Of a stretch of 64,000 nucleotides of DNA, positions 57,752-64,000 are shown piece after piece. The notes under the pieces are model-generated. The model was not told the DNA's origin. It made no database searches and saw only the letters and a list, made by a program, of their open reading frames with translations. Positions within the stretch are counted from its first letter, which is position 1; every line of letters begins with the position of its first letter. The position numbers were made by a program, and so were the translations under genes. The DNA comes from Deinococcus sp. KSM4-11 (GTDB lineage: Bacteria; Deinococcota; Deinococci; Deinococcales; Deinococcaceae), in the NCBI RefSeq assembly GCF_004801415.1, contig NZ_SSNX01000001.1, positions 868,001 to 932,000 on the forward strand. Reading direction: 5' to 3'.

Positions 57752-58201
57752 TTAGATGCCCTGGGGCAGGGCCGGTACTGAGGCGGGCGACGGATCAAGG
57801 TGTGTCAGGCCGTGTCCTTGAGCGGAAGCGGACTGGTCGTTCAGGCGGTCGTAGCGTGCGATCTTCTCGCGGATGGCGTCCAGGGCGCGGTGCATGTCGT
57901 TCAGTTGTGCGGCGACCTGCGCCTCGTGACGGATCAGCAGCTGGCGCCGGGCCTCGACGGTTCCCTCACCCTCTCGGGCCAGCGCGGCGTACTCGCGCAG
58001 CCCGGCCATGCCCATGCCGGTGCCGCGCAGGTAGATCAGGAACTTCAGGAAGCCGAGTTCCTGGGCGCCGTACCGGCGTTCGCCCGTCGGGTCGCGCGGC
58101 ACGGTCAGGAGTCCATCCCGGTCGTAGTAGCGCAGGGTGTGTGGACTCACGCCGAGGAACGCAGCCGCCTCGCGGATGGACTGGGTGGGAGGTTCGGGCA
58201 T
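57752..58201 (-). CDS. MerR-family regulator
   Basis: 149 residues: winged HTH ([20 protein letters not shown]) and a dimerisation coiled coil. No effector cysteines, like the group that responds to organic stress. Its promoter has the 19-bp spacer typical of MerR control (see next feature). It is likely autoregulated and controls the AKR gene. Confidence 0.9.
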   Translation of the reverse strand: MPEPPTQSIREAAAFLGVSPHTLRYYDRDGLLTVPRDPTGERRYGAQELGFLKFLIYLRGTGMGMAGLREYAALAREGEGTVEARRQLLIRHEAQVAAQLNDMHRALDAIREKIARYDRLNDQSASAQGHGLTHLDPSPASVPALPQGI

Positions 58202-58207
58202 GGGCGC

Positions 58208-58238
58208 ACCGTACCCCTTCGAGTGCGCTCGAAGTCAA
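58208..58238 (-). promoter_or_regulatory. MerR-type promoter with 19-bp spacer
   Basis: -35 TTGACT (58,233-58,238), -10 TACGGT (58,208-58,213), 19 bp between, spanned by the palindrome TTCGAGTGCGCTCGAA (58,218-58,233). This long spacer is the signature of MerR-controlled promoters. The -10 lies 6 bp before the ATG, so the mRNA is leaderless. Confidence 0.8.
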
Positions 58239-59401
58239 GGGCTGGTCTCCGCCCCGGAACCCGTGGCGCCCCGGTCGAGACCAGCGTAATCCTCCAGCAG
58301 CGTGATGACCACGATCACGGCCGCGCAGGCCACGAGCTGCCCGAGCGCGCTGGTCGTGAGTCCCAGGATCACGCTCAGCCCGCACAGCACCGAGATCAGG
58401 ACGCGCAGCCAGCCCGATCCCACTGCCATGACCCGGCGGAAGGCCACGTGCCCGGCATAGAACAGGGCGAGGCCCGACGCGAGGTTCCACGCGCCCACGC
58501 CCGGCGTATGGTGTGCCGGTTCATGCACCCCGACCTCGACGGCGGCGGCGAACAGGATGATCCCGGCCATCATGGCCATGTGCAGGTACCCGAAGCCGAG
58601 CAGCGCCATGCGGTTGCGGCGCTCCGGCGCGGCCGAGATGAAGTGGTGCTCGGCCCGGTCGTGGTTCGGCCCGAAGTACCCCCACCACAGGTGAGCGGCG
58701 AGCAGCAGGCCCAGCAGCAGGTAGATCAGGCGGGGGCCATCCAGGACCAGACCGCGCACGCCCAACCCCAGGCCCATGACGCTCTCCCCGAGGGTGATCA
58801 GGATCAGCAGCCCGTGGCGTTCCACGAAATGCTGCGGGCTCAACTCGAAGGCCTGCTCGCGCCGGGTCACGGTGGCCAGCAGCAGCACGCCCACCCCGCC
58901 GATCCACAGTGCCCAGTGCAACGCGCCGGACGCTAAGGTCGAGGCCAGCACCAGCGCCGCCGACGCCACGTTGAACGGTGCGATGCCCAGGATCGCCCGC
59001 GCACTCGCGTTCGGCACGCGCGCGAACATGACGGTGTGGATGACCGTCACGAGCAGCAGGCCCAGCCCGAAGGGCCGGCCACCGGCCCCGCGCACGTCCG
59101 GGATGCCCACGGCCATCACCAGAAACCCCGCCATGGCCAGGAAGTACAGCCAGCTGTCCAGATCCCCATCGAAACTCAGGTTGCTGCTGAGCCACACGTA
59201 GCCGTCGTACATCCACATCAGGCTCAGGAACATCAGGGCCGCCTGGACGTAGGTGTCCGGCCCGGCCGGGTGCGCGACCACGCCGCTGAGCTGCGTGACG
59301 GCGAAGACGAAGACCAGATCGAAGAACAGTTCGATCGGCCGGGCACCCTGCACACCTGCCTGCGGGGCTTCCGGGGCCTGTGGCGCTGGGGCGGACGTCA
59401 T
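58235..59401 (-). CDS. Low temperature requirement protein A (LtrA)-like membrane protein
   Basis: 388 residues, about 11 membrane helices. PIELFFDLVFVFAVTQLSGV at the N-terminus and ERHGLLILITLGESVMGLG are LtrA signatures. Function unclear (name from Listeria). The ATG at 59,401 is chosen over upstream starts in shadow frames. Confidence 0.9.
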   Translation of the reverse strand: MTSAPAPQAPEAPQAGVQGARPIELFFDLVFVFAVTQLSGVVAHPAGPDTYVQAALMFLSLMWMYDGYVWLSSNLSFDGDLDSWLYFLAMAGFLVMAVGIPDVRGAGGRPFGLGLLLVTVIHTVMFARVPNASARAILGIAPFNVASAALVLASTLASGALHWALWIGGVGVLLLATVTRREQAFELSPQHFVERHGLLILITLGESVMGLGLGVRGLVLDGPRLIYLLLGLLLAAHLWWGYFGPNHDRAEHHFISAAPERRNRMALLGFGYLHMAMMAGIILFAAAVEVGVHEPAHHTPGVGAWNLASGLALFYAGHVAFRRVMAVGSGWLRVLISVLCGLSVILGLTTSALGQLVACAAVIVVITLLEDYAGLDRGATGSGAETSP

Positions 59402-59456
59402 GCCATCATGATGCGGCACCGGCCACGCCCACCTGGCGCGACCCGTAGACTCGGGT

Positions 59457-60191
59457 ATGCGACTGGCCGTGTTCGGCGACATCCACGGGAACCTCCCCGC
59501 GCTGAGTGCCGCACTGAACGACATGCGCGCCCTGGGGGCCGAGTCGCTGGTCTGCCTGGGTGACGTGGCCATGGACGGGCCCTGGCCGGCCCAGTGCGTG
59601 CAGCGCGTGGCCCAGCTGGGCTGCCCGGTCGTGAGCGGGAATGCCGACCGCGAGCTGCTGACCCCCGAGCGGCCCTTCACGCCCCGTGGCCTGCCGGACG
59701 AGCGTGAGATGCACGACATCGGCGAGTGGAGCGCCGCGCAGCTCTCGGGTGCCGACCGGGAGGTGGTGAGGTCGTATGCACGCACGGTGCAGATTGCAGA
59801 TGTCCTGTGCTTTCACGGCAGCCCCGCACGGGACGACGAGGAGATCACCGAGCACACGCCGGTCGCCCGCCTGGACGAACTGCGCGCGGTCTTCGGGACG
59901 CAGTCGGTATGGATAGGCGGCCACACGCACCGCGCCCTGCACCGCGAACTGGACGGCTGGCAGCTCCTGAATCCGGGCAGTGTCGGGCTGCCCTTCGAGA
60001 AGCGCGGCGACCGCTACGTGAACCTCGCGCACGCGGAGTACGTGCTGCTCGACCGGGTGGAGGGCCAGTGGGTGCCGACCTTCCGCCGCGTCGGGTATGA
60101 CGTGGAGGACATCCGGCGCGGCATCCTGGCCTGCGGCATGCCCCATGCCCGCTGGGCGGCGGCCGAGTGGGTGGCGGGACACCCCAGTTGA
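59457..60191 (+). CDS. Metallophosphoesterase (YfcE/calcineurin-like)
   Basis: 244 residues with GDIHGNLPAL, GDVAMDGP, GNADREL, FHGSP and GGHTHRAL, all ligands of the dinuclear metal site. Substrate unknown. TAGACT ends 6 bp before the ATG (leaderless). Confidence 0.9.
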   Translation: MRLAVFGDIHGNLPALSAALNDMRALGAESLVCLGDVAMDGPWPAQCVQRVAQLGCPVVSGNADRELLTPERPFTPRGLPDEREMHDIGEWSAAQLSGADREVVRSYARTVQIADVLCFHGSPARDDEEITEHTPVARLDELRAVFGTQSVWIGGHTHRALHRELDGWQLLNPGSVGLPFEKRGDRYVNLAHAEYVLLDRVEGQWVPTFRRVGYDVEDIRRGILACGMPHARWAAAEWVAGHPS

Positions 60192-60226
60192 TCCGAATGT
60201 TCCCCGGCCTGCGATACTGAGCGGCC

Positions 60227-60793
60227 GTGACCGATCCGCTCCAGCACGCCCTGCATACCGCCGCCACCTCGGGTTCCTTCCTGCGCAACCTGGCCGTCTT
60301 CTGCGGAACGGCCCTGCTGTTCGTGCAGGTCGCAGGATTCACTGCGCTGGCTGTCCGGCACCGGAACCGGCTGGACTGGCGACTGGCCGCGCGGATACTT
60401 GTATCCGGCGTCGTGGCTCTGGTGGTCACGCAGGTGCTGGTGCGTGTGGTCATCGACCCACGGCCGTATATGGTCGAGCACTACACGCCCCTGGCGCACG
60501 TCTCTGCCGACAACGGCTTCCCCAGCGACCACACCCTGGTGGCCGCCCTGCTCACCGGCTGGGCCGCGTGGCGGTTCCGACGGGCCTGGATGGCCTTCGC
60601 CGCGGGCGTCCTGCTGATCGCCCTGGGCCGCCTGGGCATCGGCGCGCACCACACGCTGGACGTGCTGGGCAGCGTGCTGATTGCCCTCGTGAGCCTCGGC
60701 GCGGCCCACCTGTGGCCCTATCCGACTGCCTGGGCGAACCGTCCTATCCTTCCAGGCTTGCGCCCAACTCCCCACTCCAGCACGCGGAAGTGA
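60227..60793 (+). CDS. PAP2-family membrane phosphatase
   Basis: 188 residues, about five membrane helices. Motifs: VIDPRPYMVEH, PSDHTLVAA and RLGIGAHHTLDVLGS, the three phosphatase blocks. Likely acts on undecaprenyl or other lipid phosphates. GTG start, TACTGA 6 bp before it. Confidence 0.88.
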   Translation: MTDPLQHALHTAATSGSFLRNLAVFCGTALLFVQVAGFTALAVRHRNRLDWRLAARILVSGVVALVVTQVLVRVVIDPRPYMVEHYTPLAHVSADNGFPSDHTLVAALLTGWAAWRFRRAWMAFAAGVLLIALGRLGIGAHHTLDVLGSVLIALVSLGAAHLWPYPTAWANRPILPGLRPTPHSSTRK

Positions 60794-60805
60794 CCTCGGC
60801 CCAAC

Positions 60806-61504
60806 TCAGACGTCCAGCAGCAGTTTCGGGGTGAACTTCAGGACGTCGGCCGCGACCAAGTGGGCCGGAATTCCCGCCAGGTGCCGCAGCGAGCGTTCGA
60901 CGGGCACGCCGTGCAGGTGCCCGTAGACGATCAGATCCGGGCGCGCGTCCTCGATCACGCGGGACAGCGGATTCGGCGGGTACGGCGACGTGGCCGGCGG
61001 ATAATGCAGCATCAGGATCAGAGGATCGCCCGGTTGCCGCAGTCGCTCCGCAGCCTGGACGCTCAGTTTCAGCCGTTCGGCCTCGCGGGCGAGCAGGCGG
61101 GCATCCTCTTCGCCCAGCGGCTCATAGCCCGGCGTGAGCCACCCGCGCGTGCCGCACACCACGACATTCCCCACCCGTACCGCGTCGTTCACGATGGCCA
61201 GCATGCCCGCCGGCAGGGCGGCCCGCAGTTTGCCGGCGGTCGGCCACCAGTAGTCGTGGTTGCCCCGCAGCAGCACCTTCGTGCCCGGCAGGTCAGCGAT
61301 GGTCGCCAGATCCTGTAGGGCGTCCGGGAGGCGCATGGCCCACGACAGGTCGCCGGGGAGCAGCACCACATCCTCGGATCGGATGGTCTCCCGCCAGCGG
61401 TCGTAGATGGCCTGCGGATGCTCCGCCCACTGCGGCCCGAACACCGACATGGGTTTGGGCGTGACGGTGGCGAGGTGCAGGTCAGCGATGGCATACACGC
61501 GCAT
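60806..61504 (-). CDS. Metallophosphoesterase
   Basis: 232 residues: [35 protein letters not shown] and YGHLHGVP. A different subgroup from the 59,457 enzyme. Substrate unknown. Follows tRNA-Pro on the same strand. Confidence 0.9.
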   Translation of the reverse strand: MRVYAIADLHLATVTPKPMSVFGPQWAEHPQAIYDRWRETIRSEDVVLLPGDLSWAMRLPDALQDLATIADLPGTKVLLRGNHDYWWPTAGKLRAALPAGMLAIVNDAVRVGNVVVCGTRGWLTPGYEPLGEEDARLLAREAERLKLSVQAAERLRQPGDPLILMLHYPPATSPYPPNPLSRVIEDARPDLIVYGHLHGVPVERSLRHLAGIPAHLVAADVLKFTPKLLLDV

Positions 61505-61540
61505 GTGGACTCCAAGAGGGGCTCTAGCGGGGCGGAAACA

Positions 61541-61566
61541 GAAAATCCTCCCACGGTGGGGAGGAC
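61541..61566 (-). terminator. Terminator after tRNA-Pro
   Basis: On the minus strand, CCTCCCCACCGTGGGAGG, a GC hairpin, followed by ATTTTCTG. Confidence 0.75.
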
Positions 61567-61574
61567 TCTGTGTG

Positions 61575-61653
<79 letters not shown>

Positions 61654-61777
61654 AACTCCCGACCACCACCCGGCCTTGACGCTGGGCAGGGCGTAGTCTA
61701 CGCGGCACTCCCCCCCCCGTCAAGCACACCGCCGCCGCCGTTCCGGCCTGGATCGTCCGTCTCGGCAGCGTCCTGAG

Positions 61778-62329
61778 TCATTCCTCGGGAAGCTCCGGCT
61801 CGACGTCGTCCGGCACCCCGTCGGTTTCCCCCTGGGCCTCCACGACAGCCCGGATGGCAGGCCAGATCGCGTCACCGGCGAAGCCCCGGCGGGCGAGGAA
61901 CGCGTAGGCGCTGGCTCGGGGATCGCGCTTGCGGGCCAGCGCCGGCCAGCGGCGTTCCAGCAGTGCCAGGGCGGACGCCGACTCCACCTCCGAATCCCGC
62001 GCCTCCACGGTCTCCTGAATCAAGTCCTCCGCCACTCCCCGCCGCTTGAGGGTCTGCCGCACGCGGTACCGGCCGACCGTAGCGCGTCGGCCCTCGGCGC
62101 GGGCCACATGCGCGTCGTCCTGGTACCCGAGTTCCTGCACGCGGGCGAGGATCTCCTGCACCAGGGCGGGATCATCGCTGCGCGCTTCCAGCTTGCCGCG
62201 CAGTTCCGCCTCGGTCAGCGCCCGGCCCCCCAACGCCCGGAAGGCGTAGGCGAGCAGGGCGTCGCGGGCCTCCTGCGGACTCAGCGGGGGCCGCTCGGCG
62301 GTCGGTGTGGCGGGACGGGAACGGCGCAC
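61778..62329 (-). CDS. recX: Regulatory protein RecX
   Basis: Binds RecA filaments and limits their activity. 183 residues with [40 protein letters not shown] and [14 protein letters not shown], the RecX three-helix repeats. An acidic C-terminus ([10 protein letters not shown]). In Deinococcus, RecX also affects antioxidant genes (known). Confidence 0.9.
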   Translation of the reverse strand: MRRSRPATPTAERPPLSPQEARDALLAYAFRALGGRALTEAELRGKLEARSDDPALVQEILARVQELGYQDDAHVARAEGRRATVGRYRVRQTLKRRGVAEDLIQETVEARDSEVESASALALLERRWPALARKRDPRASAYAFLARRGFAGDAIWPAIRAVVEAQGETDGVPDDVEPELPEE

Positions 62330-62535
62330 CCCCTCAGTATCGTGCTTGCGGGTTCACGCCACTGCGGGTATAGTCACGAGGTTGCCATCCGACAGGTGGG
62401 AGCCCTGCGCCAGCCCAGGTGTGCGCGCAGGCGCGCGGAAGATTCCCTTCCGGCGCTCGCGTTCCCCCGGAACCAACTCCGGCGGGAACCGCCCCACCCC
62501 CGGAACGGGCTGGTGGGAGAACAGGAGAAACGAAC
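62330..62535. promoter_or_regulatory. rpsT upstream region
   Basis: It contains TATAGT at 62,369 as a likely -10 box and a ~160-bp untranslated leader, GC-rich with repeated GGGAACC/GGTTCCC-like bases. S20 leaders are often autoregulated; no proven motif was found. Confidence 0.5.
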
Positions 62536-62811
62536 ATGGCCCTACGTCACAAGTCCGCCCAGAAACGCCACCGCCAGAGCCTCAAGCGCCGCTTGGTCAA
62601 CCGCAGCCGCAAGAGCACCATCAAGACCTACAGCAAGAAGGCCCTGGAAGCTGTGACGGCCGGTGCCGATGTGGCCGCTGCGCAGAGCAAGGCCGAGAGC
62701 CTGATCGACAAGGCCGCCAAGGGCAGCACCATCCACAAGAACACCGCCGCGCGCAAGAAGAGCCGCCTGGCGAAGGCGATCAACAAGGCCAAGGCCGCCC
62801 AGCAGGCCTGA
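62536..62811 (+). CDS. rpsT: 30S ribosomal protein S20
   Basis: 91 residues, highly basic and helical: [20 protein letters not shown] and [18 protein letters not shown]. Binds 16S rRNA 5' domain. ATG after GGAGAAACGAAC; the longer open frame is leader sequence. Confidence 0.95.
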   Translation: MALRHKSAQKRHRQSLKRRLVNRSRKSTIKTYSKKALEAVTAGADVAAAQSKAESLIDKAAKGSTIHKNTAARKKSRLAKAINKAKAAQQA

Positions 62812-62846
62812 AACCAGCACCATTTAAACTTTGCAGTTCAACTCTG

Positions 62847-62872
62847 GACACGGTCGTGGATCGTGTCTTTTT
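62847..62872 (+). terminator. Rho-independent terminator after rpsT
   Basis: GACACG (62,847-62,852), nine-base loop, CGTGTC (62,862-62,867), then TTTTT. Confidence 0.85.
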
Positions 62873-62916
62873 CATTGGCGTCTACCGCCGATTCAGGGGC
62901 GTAAAGGGTCAGGGAG

Positions 62917-63282
62917 TTACTTGCGCGTTTCCTTCAGATCCATCACGCCGCTGAACTTCTTCATTTCGATTTCCAGCGTGTATCGGCCCGGGTCACCGGT
63001 CGCCACCAGTTTCAGCCCCCAGCTGCCCTTGGGACAGGACTGTCCGGCCACCTGCGACCCCTTGGGATCGAGCAGGCGGAGTGTCACCTCGCCCGAGCGA
63101 ACCGTGCAACTGCCCTCCACCCCTACCGTCTGGTTCGGTTCATAGATCTGATAGGTGTAGCGGTTGGTGCCGCTCGCGCCGAACATGTAGGTGGGGGTCA
63201 GGGTCACGTAGCCGAACCGAAGGCCGAACGTGAAATACATCAGCGTCAGCACCAGAGCCAGGGCAACGACAAGCAGCCGCAT
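62917..63282 (-). CDS. Secreted/membrane-anchored hypothetical protein, 121 aa
   Basis: A hydrophobic N-terminus (VVALALVLTLMYFTFGLRFG), then a beta domain with two cysteines (EGSCTVRSG, GQSCPKGSW) that may form a disulfide. No family recognised. Same strand as the MocR-type gene, 36 bp after it. Confidence 0.65.
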   Translation of the reverse strand: MRLLVVALALVLTLMYFTFGLRFGYVTLTPTYMFGASGTNRYTYQIYEPNQTVGVEGSCTVRSGEVTLRLLDPKGSQVAGQSCPKGSWGLKLVATGDPGRYTLEIEMKKFSGVMDLKETRK

Positions 63283-63318
63283 CCGGGTCAGTGTAACGTG
63301 CGCGGCCGGACAGTCCGC

Positions 63319-64000
63319 TTACACCCGCGCGGGTGGCGAGGCGCCACGGCGGGGCGCAGCAACACCGGGCAGGCCGTCCAGAGCGCAGGCCAGTCGCTGA
63401 ACACCGTCCCTGAGGGCATCTGGAGCCAGGTGTGCGAAGCCCAGGAGCACGGCGGGTTGATGACTGCCCCCGGTCAGGGGGCCCTGGCGGGTGAGGCCCA
63501 CGCCCCAGCCCGTCGCGCGCTGCGTGACGTCCAGTTCCTGGAGACCGGCAGGCAGGGGCAGGTAGATGTGCAGGCCCGCCCTGGCCGCCCGGACGGGCCA
63601 ACCGGGCAGGAACTCCGCGAGCGCGCAGAGTAGGGCCTCGTGCCGCTCGCGGATCAAGGGACGCACCCGGCGCAGGTGCCGGGCATACGCGCCCGACGCC
63701 AGGACATCCCCGAGGGCCAGCGCGTCGAGCGTTCCGGGCCCCCGATCTGTGAGGGTTCGGGTGGCCGCCAGGACGGACACCACCTCGGGCGGAGCGACCA
63801 GGAAGCCGCTCCGGGTGGCGGGGGCCAGCACCTTGCTGAAGGTGCCCAGCAGGAGCGTGCGCTCCGGGGCGAGCCCCTGCAACACCGCCGGTACCCGATC
63901 CGTGTGGTGGAGATCCGCGGCGTAATCGTCCTCCAGGATGAGGGCGTGGACGCGCCGGGCCCACCCGATCAGCTCCTGGCGCCGGGACGCGGGCAGGGTG
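63319..64000 (-). CDS. MocR-type regulator, aminotransferase domain (N-terminus outside window)
   Basis: The open minus strand starts beyond 64,000. About 226 residues remain: [20 protein letters not shown] then [23 protein letters not shown] (PLP Lys) and the small domain (LHIYLPLP). This matches the C-terminal PLP-binding part of GntR/MocR regulators; the HTH is not visible, so a free aminotransferase cannot be excluded. Confidence 0.82.
   Translation of the reverse strand, partial: TLPASRRQELIGWARRVHALILEDDYAADLHHTDRVPAVLQGLAPERTLLLGTFSKVLAPATRSGFLVAPPEVVSVLAATRTLTDRGPGTLDALALGDVLASGAYARHLRRVRPLIRERHEALLCALAEFLPGWPVRAARAGLHIYLPLPAGLQELDVTQRATGWGVGLTRQGPLTGGSHQPAVLLGFAHLAPDALRDGVQRLACALDGLPGVAAPRRGASPPARV

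Overview
The window looks like a chromosome segment of a Deinococcus-type bacterium. This is inferred from high GC, many genes whose -10 box lies only a few bases before the start codon (leaderless mRNAs, common in Deinococcus), LysM-peptidase and lipoprotein families, and a T-box in front of glyS. No database search was possible, so the genus is an inference.

Positions 1-13,228 and 40,714-64,000 are ordinary chromosome. The left flank carries an amidase (cut by the window edge), serA, an Nramp manganese transporter with a DtxR/MntR-like operator, aat, a thioesterase, LysM wall peptidases, dtd, a LolA-like protein and a run of small lipoproteins. The right flank carries miaB, lipoproteins, a HelD/UvrD-like helicase, T-box-controlled glyS, prfC, a TAXI binding protein, a histone-deacetylase-like hydrolase, a VIT1-like transporter, an HtrA-like protease, a LuxR regulator, a MerR/aldo-keto-reductase pair, LtrA, phosphoesterases, tRNA-Pro(CGG), recX, rpsT and the 3' part of a MocR-type gene.

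Positions 13,245-40,716 hold a 27.5-kb integrated element inside miaB. The 5' end of miaB, with its own promoter, Shine-Dalgarno and ATG, is stranded at 13,228. The rest of miaB resumes at 40,703, where the element supplies a new in-frame start. The termini share an 11-bp core, and a large serine recombinase gene ends 69 bp from the right end. Most of the element looks like a non-tailed, membrane-containing virus of the P23-77/IN93 type (Matsushitaviridae, Halopanivirales). It has a FtsK/HerA-type packaging ATPase, two small genes, then adjacent small and large candidate capsid proteins of about the VP16 and VP17 lengths, and many one-helix membrane proteins. It also has a lytic transglycosylase, an M23 peptidase and spike/fibre-like proteins, and no terminase, portal or tail genes. 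I think this is the previously undescribed system the window offers.

Within the element, the minus strand carries an early/replication block (36.7-32.0 kb), a beta-helix spike, a lipoprotein cargo gene, a tyrosine recombinase, and a virion block (28.4-16.4 kb) with heavily overlapping genes. The plus strand carries the lysogeny block: divergent Cro/CI, a 134-aa protein, a ribbon-helix-helix protein, a possible SecB-like protein and the serine integrase. MiaB follows directly. The left 2.4 kb (13.25-15.69 kb) is a separate AT-richer cargo block. It holds an HNH nuclease, a trypsin-like protease and a frameshifted second copy of a viral gene, and it is bounded by a second att-like site, so the element is probably a composite of two related proviruses.
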